Of a DNA stretch of 64,000 bases, positions 20,978 through 30,389 are shown in pieces. How positions within the stretch are numbered: position 1 is the stretch's first letter; each line of letters begins with the position of its first letter. The notes below the pieces were generated by a model that ran no database searches, was not told the origin of the DNA, and saw only the letters and a list, made by a program, of their open reading frames with translations. The DNA comes from Pyrococcus sp. NA2. GTDB taxonomy: Archaea > Methanobacteriota_B > Thermococci > Thermococcales > Thermococcaceae. A program made the position numbers and the translations under genes. The stretch is from assembly GCF_000211475.1 (NCBI RefSeq), contig NC_015474.1:310001-374000 (forward strand), read 5' to 3'.

Positions 20978-21023
20978 ATTAAAAAGATCGAAAAAATTCG
21001 TAAAAGGAATCACTACTCATGTT

Positions 21024-21671
21024 CTAAACAGGAACTACTAAGATCTCGCCGAAGGGCTCTTCCTGAATCATCTCAACCTTTCCCATGTTCTCGAGGAATA
21101 GGAGGTATAGGAAAGTTCTCGCTATAATCTTAGGATCGATATCAAACACGAGATCCCAGAACCTTATCGGCTTCCCCGTTTCGTTGTAAAGTTCCTTAAT
21201 GATCTCATATAGCCTATTAACGTGCTTCTCTATGTCTACCCTAAAGTCGTCAACTACGAATATTTCCTCTTCAATTTCAACCTTTTTCTTCTTCCTGGGC
21301 TTTCTTCTTTCAGCCTCCTCAAGCGCATCCATTAGGGCTTCAATCAGGTCATCGAGAGTGTAGTACCTTTCAACCCTCCTTAATGGAGGAACAAGGGGAT
21401 CAACCTCAACCCTTATCTTCTCCTCCTTCTCTTCCTCCTCCCTTTCTTCGTCCTCCCTTAAGAGGGCTTCACTCTTCATCCTGACCAAAATGGAAGCCGC
21501 TAGAATAGCCCTAGCGGATATTCTAAGGTCAAGCTCCTGCATTTGTCTAAGCATCTTTATGTACTTCTCGGTTAGGTCTACTATGTCGATGTTCCAGGGA
21601 TCCACTTTCCCCATCTTGACCAACTGGAGGAGAATGTCAATAGGTGTTACCTCTGGCTCAAACCTTTCCAT
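21024..21671 (-). CDS. scpA: Segregation and condensation protein ScpA (kleisin)
   Basis: The 215-residue protein is the kleisin subunit that bridges the heads of SMC. The conserved N-terminal helix region (VTPIDILLQLVKMGKVDPWNIDIVDLTEKYI, in part) and the C-terminal winged helix (FWDLVFDIDPKIIARTFLYLLFLENMGKV, in part) flank a highly charged linker. It overlaps the 3' end of smc by 14 bases, so the two form one operon. No ScpB gene lies in the window. Confidence 0.92.
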   Translation of the reverse strand: MERFEPEVTPIDILLQLVKMGKVDPWNIDIVDLTEKYIKMLRQMQELDLRISARAILAASILVRMKSEALLREDEEREEEEKEEKIRVEVDPLVPPLRRVERYYTLDDLIEALMDALEEAERRKPRKKKKVEIEEEIFVVDDFRVDIEKHVNRLYEIIKELYNETGKPIRFWDLVFDIDPKIIARTFLYLLFLENMGKVEMIQEEPFGEILVVPV

Positions 21672-24600
21672 AGCTATCCCCTTGTCCTCTCCTTATATCC
21701 TCAAGTATTCTCATCGCCTTTTCGAGGCTTAACGAAACGACTTTACTAACTCCGTCTCTCATGCTAACTCCGATTATCTTTTCTGCGTTCGCCATCATAA
21801 CATCCCTTAAGGTTATCACTATGAACTGGCTCTCCTTGGAGGATTCCTTAATTAAGTCGGCAACCCTCTTAACATTTGCATCATCTAGGTGAGCATCGAT
21901 CTCATCGAACAGATAGAACGGAGCTGGCTTAAACTTCTGAATTGCGAAGATGAATGCCAATGCAGTTAAAGCCTTCTCTCCTCCGCTCATGGCTTCTATT
22001 CTCTTAACATCCTTTCCGGCTGGCTTTGCTTCTATCTCAAGTCCCCCAGAGAACGGGTCTTCTGGGTTCTCTAGGATTAACCTTGCACTTCCCCCTGGAG
22101 AGAGCTTAGCAAAGAGTTCTGAGAAATTTTTCGCTATAGCCTCAAACGTCCTCATGAAGACGTTCTTCTTCTCCTTCTCTATCTCGTTTATAAACTCTAT
22201 TATGCTCTCTTTCTCGGCTTCGAGCTTCTCCCTCTTGCTCTTTAGCTCTAAGTACCTCCTCTCGACAACCTCGAAGTCCTCTATGGCCTTCATGTTCACG
22301 GGCTCTAGGGATCTAATTTCCTCTTCCATCTCTTCTATTTCTTTCCTTAGCCTATCCAAGTCAAGTGATATCTCCTTTATCGATTTTATCACTTCCTTTG
22401 GGAAGTGCCTTAGCTGAGAATTCTTCTCATTTAAAATGCTCCTCAGCTGAGTGTTTCTGACCCTTAAAGTATTTGCCTCTATCCTAAGCTCCTGCATCCT
22501 CTTTGAGAGTTCTTCCTTCTCTTTCCTAAGCTCTTGTATCTCCCTTTCAAGTTCTTCCCTCCTTCTCCTGTATTCGTTTATCTTTGAGTGAACGCTCTCT
22601 TCCTTAGCTTTTAACTCCTCCAATTTCTTGTTTAGTTCCTTGAGAGCCTCTTCGTTCTCTGCTATGTTGGCCTTTAGCGCGTTTATCTTATTTACAAGCC
22701 CCTCTATCTCCTCCTCGAGTGAAGCTTTCCTTGGAATTAACTCTTCATTTAGCCTAGAGTTCAAGGATTCCAATCTGCTTTCAACCCTGCTAAGCTCTTC
22801 CCTCAGCTTTCCTATCTCTCCCTCAACTTCCCTTATCTTCTCCGTGACTTCTCTGGCCTCGGGATTCTCCAGGGCTTTTTTCAGCTTCTCCCTCTTCCTC
22901 TCTAGCCTTTCAATTTTCCCCTTTAACTTCGCTATTTCTCCCCTCTTTTCATGTATAAGCCTGTCTATTTCCTCTATTCTCCTCTGAGAATCTTCTATCT
23001 CCGAGTTAATTAACTTCTCTTCGCTAAGAAGCTTCTCAATGTCCCTCGTTAGTAGCGTTATCTCCTTTTCAATTTCGCTCATCTTTATTCTCAACTCGAA
23101 CCCCTGGTTCTCTAAACCCCTTAACTCAACTTTCAATGAATTTACTTCTCCCTCTAATGCCTCTTTCCTAAGCCTTAGCTTCTCTACCCTTTCTTTTAGT
23201 TCCTTTGTATCTACGAGCAATCCCCTGGGTTTGTAGTGACCTCCCGTTATTGCTCCGCTTCTCTCGTAGAGCTCTCCATCGAGGGTTACCATCCTTACCT
23301 TCCCAATATGCTCTCTTGCCTCCTCCATGGAGGAAACTATGACGGTATCTCCAAGGGCGAACTTGACGGCATTGTCTATCCTGGGGTCGTAATCTATTAC
23401 ATCTATAACGGGAGTGCCCACGGAGTCGCTAGCTTTCCTGGGCTTTATCTTGTTGAGGGGAAGGAACGTCAATCTTCCCAACTTATTCTTCTTAAGGAAT
23501 TCTATTGCCTTTTCAGCTACAATCTCATTTTCCACGACGACGTTATCGGCTCTATTCCCAAGAGCTACCTCAACGGCTATGGAATAACTCTCATCCTTTA
23601 CCCTAATTAACTCCAATAAGGTCCCGTATATCCCGCCAATTCCAGACCTCTTAAGCTCTTCAACTGCCCTATTCGCTCTAATTTCGCTTTGGGCTTCAGC
23701 CTTTATTAGCTCTTTTTCAAGGCTCTCAAGCTCTGAGGAAACTTTCTGAAGTTCAGATGTCTTCTTCTCCAGGGCTTCTTCAACCCTTCTCCTCCTCTGC
23801 GAAATCGATGAAATTTTATTTTCAACGTCGCTCAGTTCAGCTTTCTTTTCGTTTAGAACCTCCCTAAGCTTCTCAACTTCTTCCCTAATCCCAGGAAGTT
23901 TGGCTTTGAGAACCATTATCCTAGAAGAGAGCCTTTCCTTCTCGCCCTCTAACCTTTTTATGTCAGCTTCGTTCTCATACAATGATTTCCTAGTGCTTTC
24001 AAGTTCTTTAACGACGTTGTCAAATTCTTCCCTAGCGACGGCAAATGTTCTGTCTATCTCCCCTAGCTTGACCACCAGCTTGTTCCTCTCCTCTTCAAGC
24101 TCCTTTATCTTGCTAAGTAGGGCTTCCCTCCTCTTCCCCCACCTAGTTATTGCTCCTTTCGATCTCTCTATCTCGCTTAAAACCTTTTTCAGTTCATCTT
24201 TGGCTTTTATGAGCCTTATTTGGGCTTCATCGAGTTCCCTCTTTGCTACCTCTATATTCCTCTTTGCCAAACTTATCTTTGAGCTTACATTGCCAATTTC
24301 CCTTGTAACCTTGAGCGCCTCTTCGCTACTTTCCTTCTCTATTAGCTCCTCAACTTCCTTGAGCTCTTTCTCTTTCCTAACTATTTCCTTTGCTATTTCT
24401 TCCAATTTTCCTTCTATCTCTTTTATTTCTCCCTCTATTTCCTCAATTCTCTCGTCGTTACCCTTAATCTCGCTTTCAACCTTCTTTATCTCACCAAGAA
24501 TCAGCTCAACTCTCGCCCTCTCCAACCTATCCTTAAGATCTAAGTACCTAAGGGCGTCGTTCCTCTCCTTCTCAAGCTTATCGAGTTGCTTCTTAACTTC

Positions 24601-25194
24601 CCTTATAAGTAGATCAACCCTGGCAAGATTCTCTTCTGCCTGCTTGAGCTCTTGTAGGGCTTTCTCCTTCTTGGCATCGTACTCTGCGATTCCAGAAATG
24701 TCATCCAGGATTAGCCTCCTCTCAATTGGGGACATCTTTATGAACTTCGTTATATCCCCCTGGAGGATTATGTTGTATCCTTCTGGCGATATCATTGCAG
24801 AGCTCAACAAGTCCAGTATCTCACTCCTCGTTGCTCTCTTTCCGTTCAACCAGTAGTGACTTCTACCATCTGGATAGACTCTCCTCTTTATTACAACTTC
24901 ATCCTCATCAATTGGAAATCCCCTATCTTCATTGTTGAAGTATATTGTGACTTCAGCGTACTTTGCTGGCCCCTCACTTTTACTTCCAGCAAAAATTAAA
25001 TCGCTAATTCTACTAGCCCTCATGGCCTTGGCAGATAACCCACCGAGGACGAAGAGTATTGCATCTCCTATGTTACTTTTCCCCGAACCATTTGCTCCAA
25101 CTATCGCTGTGAAACCCTTTGAAAAGGGTATGACAACCTTCCTATTACCGTAAGATTTGAAGCCTTTCAGCTCAAGCTTTTCGATGTAGGGCAT
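21658..25194 (-). CDS. smc: Chromosome segregation ATPase SMC
   Basis: This 1178-residue protein is a full-length SMC. The Walker A box GANGSGKS is at residues 33-40. Two long coiled-coil arms flank a hinge near the middle (from GIGGIYGTLLELIRV to GAITGGHYKPRG). The C-terminal head has the ABC signature AMSGGEKALTALAF and Walker B FYLFDEIDAHLDDAN. It compacts and segregates chromosomes with ScpA by loop extrusion. Codon use and length are ordinary for the genus. Confidence 0.97.
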   Translation of the reverse strand: MPYIEKLELKGFKSYGNRKVVIPFSKGFTAIVGANGSGKSNIGDAILFVLGGLSAKAMRASRISDLIFAGSKSEGPAKYAEVTIYFNNEDRGFPIDEDEVVIKRRVYPDGRSHYWLNGKRATRSEILDLLSSAMISPEGYNIILQGDITKFIKMSPIERRLILDDISGIAEYDAKKEKALQELKQAEENLARVDLLIREVKKQLDKLEKERNDALRYLDLKDRLERARVELILGEIKKVESEIKGNDERIEEIEGEIKEIEGKLEEIAKEIVRKEKELKEVEELIEKESSEEALKVTREIGNVSSKISLAKRNIEVAKRELDEAQIRLIKAKDELKKVLSEIERSKGAITRWGKRREALLSKIKELEEERNKLVVKLGEIDRTFAVAREEFDNVVKELESTRKSLYENEADIKRLEGEKERLSSRIMVLKAKLPGIREEVEKLREVLNEKKAELSDVENKISSISQRRRRVEEALEKKTSELQKVSSELESLEKELIKAEAQSEIRANRAVEELKRSGIGGIYGTLLELIRVKDESYSIAVEVALGNRADNVVVENEIVAEKAIEFLKKNKLGRLTFLPLNKIKPRKASDSVGTPVIDVIDYDPRIDNAVKFALGDTVIVSSMEEAREHIGKVRMVTLDGELYERSGAITGGHYKPRGLLVDTKELKERVEKLRLRKEALEGEVNSLKVELRGLENQGFELRIKMSEIEKEITLLTRDIEKLLSEEKLINSEIEDSQRRIEEIDRLIHEKRGEIAKLKGKIERLERKREKLKKALENPEAREVTEKIREVEGEIGKLREELSRVESRLESLNSRLNEELIPRKASLEEEIEGLVNKINALKANIAENEEALKELNKKLEELKAKEESVHSKINEYRRRREELEREIQELRKEKEELSKRMQELRIEANTLRVRNTQLRSILNEKNSQLRHFPKEVIKSIKEISLDLDRLRKEIEEMEEEIRSLEPVNMKAIEDFEVVERRYLELKSKREKLEAEKESIIEFINEIEKEKKNVFMRTFEAIAKNFSELFAKLSPGGSARLILENPEDPFSGGLEIEAKPAGKDVKRIEAMSGGEKALTALAFIFAIQKFKPAPFYLFDEIDAHLDDANVKRVADLIKESSKESQFIVITLRDVMMANAEKIIGVSMRDGVSKVVSLSLEKAMRILEDIRRGQGDSYGKV

Positions 25195-25227
25195 TTATTA
25201 CACCAAAATGGAAGGAGACAGAGAATT

Positions 25228-25237
25228 CTTATATAAG
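25228..25237. promoter_or_regulatory. Palindromic TATA shared by smc and lrgA
   Basis: CTTATATAAG is a perfect palindrome that can be read as a TATA box on either strand. On the plus strand it lies about 25 bases before the lrgA ATG (25258), implying a leaderless mRNA. On the minus strand the start would be near 25210, giving smc a leader of about 15 bases. Confidence 0.5.
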
Positions 25238-25257
25238 TTATCCCACAATGTAAAAAC

Positions 25258-25587
25258 ATGTACAGGGGAATAACCATAATATTTGGCTTTTTATTCCTGG
25301 GAGAAATTGTTGAATATCTAGGAGTTCCAGTACCCGGAAGCGTGCTTGGAATGATCATGCTTACTCTGTCTCTCATTCTAGGAATAGTCAAGCTTGAATG
25401 GGTGGAGAAGGAGGCTAACTTCTTAGTTAGAAACATGAGTGTAATGTTCATTCCTCCAGGAGTCGGAATAATACTGTATACAGACATCCTAAAGGAGAAT
25501 GCAATTCCACTAACGGTAGCTTTGATATTAAGCTTCCTAATCACCCTAGCTGTCACGGCAAAAACCGTGGAGGTGCTAAGAAGATGA
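25258..25587 (+). CDS. lrgA: LrgA/CidA-family membrane protein
   Basis: The 109-residue protein has four membrane helices and the LrgA/CidA pattern YLGVPVPGSVLGMIML and NMSVMFIPPGVGII. In bacteria the family is described as holin-like and, more recently, as part of a pyruvate or glycolate transport system with LrgB. Its TGA overlaps the ATG of lrgB by 4 bases. No ribosome binding site precedes it, in line with a leaderless start. Confidence 0.85.
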   Translation: MYRGITIIFGFLFLGEIVEYLGVPVPGSVLGMIMLTLSLILGIVKLEWVEKEANFLVRNMSVMFIPPGVGIILYTDILKENAIPLTVALILSFLITLAVTAKTVEVLRR

Positions 25588-26258
25588 ACATTTTCGGGGC
25601 GTTCATAACGGTTGCTTTCTACACCCTTTTCTCTCTACTGTACTCCAGGAAGAAAAGTCCATTCCTCAATCCAGTTCTTCTCTCTATAATAGCGATAGGG
25701 ATAACGCTGAAACTATTTAAGATAAGCTACGAAGAATATATGAGTTCAGCAAAGGTAATAAGTTTCTTCCTGGGACCAGCTGTCGTTAGCTTAGCCGTTC
25801 CACTGTACAAACAGCTTAAGATAATAAGGGAGTATTCGAGGGAGATAACTGCAGGAGTTATCGTTGGTGGTTTAACTGCCATACTCTCAGCGGTTTACAT
25901 ACTAAAGCTTTTCAATGCTCCAGAGATACTACAAAGGAGCTTTGCACCGAAGAGCGTGACAACTGCCATAGCAATGGGAGTAAGTGAGAAGATAGGAGGG
26001 ATTCCACAGCTGACAGCAGTTCTGGTGATAATAACGGGAATTCTAGGAAATGCTTTCGCTCCAGAGTTATTGAACCTTTTAAAAGTTAAAGACAGCGTTG
26101 CGAGAGGATTGGCAACAGGAGTTTCATCTCACGGCTTAGGAACTGCAAGAATAATCGTTGAGGATGAACTCGCTGGAGCCGTTAGTGGATTGGGAATGGC
26201 CCTCAACGGGATATTTACAGCCTTCATACTTCCAGCGATCATAGAGGTGATAGTTTGA
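25584..26258 (+). CDS. lrgB: LrgB-family membrane protein
   Basis: The 224-residue protein is LrgB, the partner of LrgA. The family signature around FLGPAVVSLAVPLYKQ, RSFAPKSVTTAIAMGVSE and ATGVSSHGLGTARI is complete, with about seven membrane helices. Coupled translation with lrgA and with the CPBP gene downstream (4-base overlaps both sides) shows a three-gene unit. Confidence 0.88.
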   Translation: MNIFGAFITVAFYTLFSLLYSRKKSPFLNPVLLSIIAIGITLKLFKISYEEYMSSAKVISFFLGPAVVSLAVPLYKQLKIIREYSREITAGVIVGGLTAILSAVYILKLFNAPEILQRSFAPKSVTTAIAMGVSEKIGGIPQLTAVLVIITGILGNAFAPELLNLLKVKDSVARGLATGVSSHGLGTARIIVEDELAGAVSGLGMALNGIFTAFILPAIIEVIV

Positions 26259-26839
26259 AAGATAAGGATATAGTCCCAATAATTTTGGTTCCTTTATCCT
26301 TTGTTCCGTTAATCGCAATGAGCTTTAGGGACTGGATTCTATCGCTTCTTCTATTTTACCTCCTAATTCCGGGGATTGTCTTCAAAATCTTGAAGATCCC
26401 GTTGAAAGATCTTGGCTTCAAGATGCCAAAGAGCTTTAGATCAACGCTTGTGCTCTTGCTTTTCTCGATAATTTTAAGCTTCATTGGAACTCTTTTTCCA
26501 GAAATGAAGAACTATTATCCTAGATTTACGTATTCTACTCCTCTAGATTTCTTATTTTATGAGCTACTCTTTGGATTAATAATGTTCGCACATGAGGCAT
26601 TCTTTAGGGGGTTCCTACTGTTTCCCTTGGCTAGAAAGAATAAAATTCTGGGGATAATCCTTCAGGATATCCCGTACACAATAATCCACGTTGGAAAGCC
26701 CACGATGGAAATTCCCTATGCATTCGTGGCTGGAGTGATATTTGCAATGATAGATTTAAAAGAGGAAAGTATAGGGCCCAGTTTCATAGTTCATTGGTTA
26801 GGCTCAGCTTTCTTTGATGTTCTCTGTGCCATCACTTGA
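26255..26839 (+). CDS. CPBP-family (Rce1-like) intramembrane protein
   Basis: The 194-residue protein has about six membrane helices and the three CPBP motifs: AHEAFFRGFLLFPL, IPYTIIHVGKP and FIVHWLGSAFFD. CPBP proteins are glutamate intramembrane proteases related to Rce1. Motif 1 is usually EExxxR; here the first Glu is a His (HEAFFR), while the second Glu, Arg and both later His residues remain. The start is a TTG at 26255 placed 3 bases after GAGGTGA and overlapping the lrgB stop. Its end overlaps the opposing TIP49 gene by 8 bases. Confidence 0.75.
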   Translation: MKDKDIVPIILVPLSFVPLIAMSFRDWILSLLLFYLLIPGIVFKILKIPLKDLGFKMPKSFRSTLVLLLFSIILSFIGTLFPEMKNYYPRFTYSTPLDFLFYELLFGLIMFAHEAFFRGFLLFPLARKNKILGIILQDIPYTIIHVGKPTMEIPYAFVAGVIFAMIDLKEESIGPSFIVHWLGSAFFDVLCAIT

Positions 26840-28157
26840 GCATTCCCTCAAGCTTTTCAACGAAGGCTATGCTCCTCTTGACGTCGGCGAAGTACTCCTT
26901 AGCCTTTTCAACATGCTTCCTTTCAACCCTCTTTCCTCCAGCTATTATGCTCGCTGGAGCCAAGAGTTGAACGGCGTACCTCAAACTCGTCTTTTCACCA
27001 AGCTCCGCTAAGTACTCTAGAGCTTCTTCACTTAGCTCAACCTTCTCTTCCTTGGCCCTTATCTTTATTATCTCCCTGATCTCATCCCTCTTGTATGGCT
27101 CCGTGTTTATTATGAGCAATCTGTCAAGCATGTCCAATGGAATTCCGTGTGGGGCTTCGATGTCAGTTCCCCTTATCTTCGTCATTCCCCTGTTGGTTGC
27201 CAGGATAAGTATTGGAGACAATTCGTTCTCCATAGCCCTGGCTAAGAAGGAGAACGCCTCGATGTCTAGCATATGGCACTCGTCTATGAAGAGAACTCCA
27301 GGTACGAGAGTGGCCTTTCCTTCCTCAATCCACTGCTTAACCGTCTGGTCAACTCTCTCTCTAATCTCGTCGTTTATTTCCATTCCTCCACCAAATATCA
27401 GGCTGAATATTCCTCCAGCCCTAGCGTTCACCACGTCTAAATCGTGGAGCGTCACTGTATAGGTAAACTCCTTTATCTTGAGAACAGGGCCACTTGGAAG
27501 CTCAACTTTCCTTCTGAAGAATAAGCCTTCTTCCTCTTTCGTTGTTCCAACCCTAGAAACCCTACCAGTTTCGGCATCTATCTGAATAACATCCCCTTCT
27601 TCAACTCCGAGTTCGAGTAGCTGGTACGCTATCTCCCTTCCCGCCCTTATGGTCTTCCTATCATCTTTGGTCTTTAACGTTATGACGACACTCTCTGGTA
27701 TCTCTATGTAAGGATTAAAGGGATGTCTCGTCTTCCTAAGCTCAATCTTTTCCACCATTCCCTCGTAAACTTTCCTCTCCTCACTTATCCTAACTCCAAT
27801 TGCCCTTCTTAAGGCTTGCTTCAGAAACTCAGTCTTCTTAACTTCTGCCGAATATATCTCGCTACCGCTTATTTGAACGAAGGGTACATCTTCACCCAAT
27901 TCCTTAGCTATTCCCATTGCTATTGCTGTCTTTCCACTTCCAGTTGGCCCAACTAGAAGGATTCCCTTTCCAGCCAGCTTTCCTTGTTTTATCAGCTTCA
28001 CGGCGATTCCAGCTGCTTCTCTAGCCTTTATTTGACCTACCATTCCATCTCCAATGAACCTAGCCTTCCCGTTTTCGTCGAGGCCAAGACCTCTAATGTG
28101 AGAATGTGCTCCAACTCTCTCAAATTTTACGGTCGGGAGCTCCTCTATTACCGGCAT
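26832..28157 (-). CDS. TIP49/RuvB-like AAA+ ATPase (archaeal Rvb)
   Basis: The 441-residue protein is an archaeal homologue of eukaryotic RuvBL1/RuvBL2. It has Walker A GPTGSGKT (residues 70-77), an OB-fold domain II inserted after it (to about residue 220), Walker B LFIDECHMLD, sensor 1 ILATNRG and the lid domain with KTSLRYAVQLL. Eukaryotic relatives serve in chromatin remodelling, snoRNP and PIKK assembly; the archaeal role is unclear. The promoter carries a Phr-like operator shared with hsp20 and cdc48. Confidence 0.92.
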   Translation of the reverse strand: MPVIEELPTVKFERVGAHSHIRGLGLDENGKARFIGDGMVGQIKAREAAGIAVKLIKQGKLAGKGILLVGPTGSGKTAIAMGIAKELGEDVPFVQISGSEIYSAEVKKTEFLKQALRRAIGVRISEERKVYEGMVEKIELRKTRHPFNPYIEIPESVVITLKTKDDRKTIRAGREIAYQLLELGVEEGDVIQIDAETGRVSRVGTTKEEEGLFFRRKVELPSGPVLKIKEFTYTVTLHDLDVVNARAGGIFSLIFGGGMEINDEIRERVDQTVKQWIEEGKATLVPGVLFIDECHMLDIEAFSFLARAMENELSPILILATNRGMTKIRGTDIEAPHGIPLDMLDRLLIINTEPYKRDEIREIIKIRAKEEKVELSEEALEYLAELGEKTSLRYAVQLLAPASIIAGGKRVERKHVEKAKEYFADVKRSIAFVEKLEGMLK

Positions 28158-28172
28158 TTCATCACCCCCGAA

Positions 28173-28211
28173 TTTTTTTCCAATTGGTTATTAAAATAGG
28201 GGGCTTAAAAA
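28173..28211 (-). promoter_or_regulatory. Promoter of the TIP49-like gene with a Phr-like operator
   Basis: The minus strand has TATA-like ATTTTTAAG (28203-28211). The sequence at 28173-28194, reading TTTAATAACCAATTGGAAAA on the minus strand, covers the expected start site. It matches the Phr heat-shock operator pattern (TTTA, TGGTAA, AAAA at about 10-bp steps) except that TGGTAA is TTGGAA. The same pattern occurs at cdc48 and hsp20 in this window. Confidence 0.5.
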
Positions 28212-28244
28212 TGTTACCTTCTATATAACAAGAGAAAAGGGAAG

Positions 28245-29471
28245 CTATCTTCCGAGCATCTTATGTGCCCTGGCCAAATGCTTAGCGGCTATGGCAGCCA
28301 AAAGGGAAAGTTCTCCAGCAAGAACTGCTCCAGCAACTATTTCAGCAAACTTCTTCGCATTGACTCCTGGAGGATCTCCTCCACCAGCAACTCCCATTAT
28401 CTCAAGGGCTTCCCTTTGCGTGGGAACCCTCGTTCCTCCTCCAACGGTTCCTATCTCTAGGCTGGGCATTGTTATACTTATGTATAAATCTCCTTCGGGA
28501 GTTACCTCCGCCAAGGTTATTCCATGAGCCCCTTCGGTTATCTGTGCCTCATCCTGACCAGTTGCTAGGAATATAGCCCCAACTATATTGGCAAAATGAG
28601 CATTGAAACCATAAGACCCAGCCTGGGCCGATCCAACTAGATTCTTTAGATAGTTTACTTCAGCTATAAGCTCAGGTGTCGTCTTCAGTTTCCTCTCAAC
28701 TATTTCCCTAGGAACTATTGCTTCAGCTATGACCGTTTTGCCCCTTCCAAGGATGAAGTTCACAGCGTTAGGCTTCTTATCGACGCAGAGATTCCCGGAG
28801 AGAGCTAAGTACTTAACGTCTGGGAAGTGTTTCTCTATGACTTTCATTATCTCCTCACTTGCTATCGTAACCATGTTCATTCCCATGGCATCGCCCGTCT
28901 CAAATTCAAATCTGAGGTATAAGTTGTTCCCAACTATGAAGGGCCTAACTCCCCTCAGCTTTCCATGCCTCGTAACCTTACTCACGGCTTCCCTCTGTAG
29001 GTAATCAATATTTTCCTCAACCCAGTGTGCAACCTCTCTAGCTCTTCTCGCATTTGGACACCTTATCAACGGGGCCCTTGTCATCTTATCGTCGAGTAGT
29101 GTTGTTACAACTCCACCTGCCTCGGTTAGAGCTGAACATCCCCTGTTTACGGAAGCCACCAAGGCACCTTCCGTGGTTGCTAGAGGGATGTAGAACTCAC
29201 CCTTAGCGTATTCTCCGTTTATCTTTAGTGGACCAGCAACTCCCATTGGAATCTGCACAACCCCAATCATGTTCTCTATGTTTCTTCCAATCAACTCATT
29301 TGGATCGATGGAGTAGTGACCTATGTGTTTAAGCTTTATCCCCAACTTCTTCTCCAAGGCCTTCCTCCTGATTTCCGTAGCAAGCCTTTTATCACCGTTT
29401 ACGTAGTTCTCAACTTGATGGAGCTTTATCTCTCCCCTAGCAACTTTCTCAATGATTTCATCAACGTTCAA
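28245..29471 (-). CDS. hmgA: HMG-CoA reductase (class I)
   Basis: The 408-residue enzyme reduces HMG-CoA to mevalonate with NADPH, committing carbon to archaeal ether-lipid isoprenoids. Class I features are VQIPMGVAGPLKING, GDAMGMNMVTIASE, the Lys of DKKPNAVNF, GTVGGGTRVPTQ and the late catalytic His in KHLARAHK. I choose the TTG at 29471, 6 bases after GGAGGTG; an ATG at 29477 directly abuts that site and would leave no spacing. It follows the MinD-like gene closely. Confidence 0.95.
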   Translation of the reverse strand: MNVDEIIEKVARGEIKLHQVENYVNGDKRLATEIRRKALEKKLGIKLKHIGHYSIDPNELIGRNIENMIGVVQIPMGVAGPLKINGEYAKGEFYIPLATTEGALVASVNRGCSALTEAGGVVTTLLDDKMTRAPLIRCPNARRAREVAHWVEENIDYLQREAVSKVTRHGKLRGVRPFIVGNNLYLRFEFETGDAMGMNMVTIASEEIMKVIEKHFPDVKYLALSGNLCVDKKPNAVNFILGRGKTVIAEAIVPREIVERKLKTTPELIAEVNYLKNLVGSAQAGSYGFNAHFANIVGAIFLATGQDEAQITEGAHGITLAEVTPEGDLYISITMPSLEIGTVGGGTRVPTQREALEIMGVAGGGDPPGVNAKKFAEIVAGAVLAGELSLLAAIAAKHLARAHKMLGR

Positions 29472-29476
29472 GGACA

Positions 29477-30238
29477 TCACCTCCTTTCCGTAGAAGAGCC
29501 AAAGATCCACTCTTCAGTAAGTTGGCCTGCCTCTTTAAAAGCTAGGGCCGCATCACTTCTAGGCTTATAAACGAGAACAGGTATTCCAACATTTATCGAT
29601 TCTGGAACGGCATCGTCAAAGGGAATCACACCAAGAACTGGGACACCAATGTCCTCTTCAATCACCTCAACTATCTTATCTATAACGTCGGCGGCTTCTC
29701 TAACTTTGTTTATAACAACCCCAACCTCAAGCTTAAACCTATCACCCAATGCCTTAAGCTTCAGAACCTCGTTCTCGACCATCGTCTCAAAAGAATATAT
29801 TGGAGATCTCTCAATTTCAACGACTATTATTTGATAGTTGAAACTTTCAAAAGCGGGAAGGGTGTCAAAGGGAACTCCTGTAGGAGAATCAACAAAAATT
29901 ACTGGATACTTATACTTCAAATTCTCAATTACATCCTTCAGCCTTTGACCAGAAACCCCAAGCACATCCTCGAGCCTCGGACTTCCGGGCATCACATAGA
30001 CTCCAGTTTGTTCATGCCTATAGATGGCCCATTCAGGATCCATATTTGGATTTTTCACAACAGAGTGTAGGGTGTATTTGACGTTGTCAAGGGCAAAGTG
30101 GAGACCCAAATTAGGAAGGTACAGATCGCCGTCTATCGCTAAAACTCTATATCCCGCCTGTGCAAAATAGGTACTTAAGTTTGCAGTCGTTGTAGTTTTT
30201 CCGGCTCCTCCTCTTCCCGTGACAACAATTACCGCCAT
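29477..30238 (-). CDS. MinD/ParA-family ATPase
   Basis: The 253-residue protein is a MinD-type P-loop ATPase. The deviant Walker A is TGRGGAGKTTT (residues 7-17): the signature Lys of the usual KGGxGKT is Arg here. Other features are AIDGDLYLPNLGLHF, VIFVDSPTGVPFDT and VVINKVRE. Archaea have several MinD paralogues, involved in protein positioning or iron-sulfur assembly; which task this one has is unknown. It is upstream of hmgA in one transcription unit, though no functional link is established. Confidence 0.85.
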   Translation of the reverse strand: MAVIVVTGRGGAGKTTTTANLSTYFAQAGYRVLAIDGDLYLPNLGLHFALDNVKYTLHSVVKNPNMDPEWAIYRHEQTGVYVMPGSPRLEDVLGVSGQRLKDVIENLKYKYPVIFVDSPTGVPFDTLPAFESFNYQIIVVEIERSPIYSFETMVENEVLKLKALGDRFKLEVGVVINKVREAADVIDKIVEVIEEDIGVPVLGVIPFDDAVPESINVGIPVLVYKPRSDAALAFKEAGQLTEEWIFGSSTERR

Positions 30239-30389
30239 ACCAGTCAGCCCCTGGGAGTAAAACTATTAGTTTTTCACATAATCTCCAATTATAAGATTTT
30301 TGTTTGGAATGTCGTCCAGTTTTATCAGAAAAAGCTTTTAAGTTATCATGTCCCTTTAACCGCTTAGACCATGATTAGAGTGAAAGGCC

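Noticed and set aside
23900-24856. 318-codon open frame antisense to smc
   Set aside because: Made of Ser and Leu runs that mirror the Glu/Lys-rich coiled coil on the other strand; not a gene.
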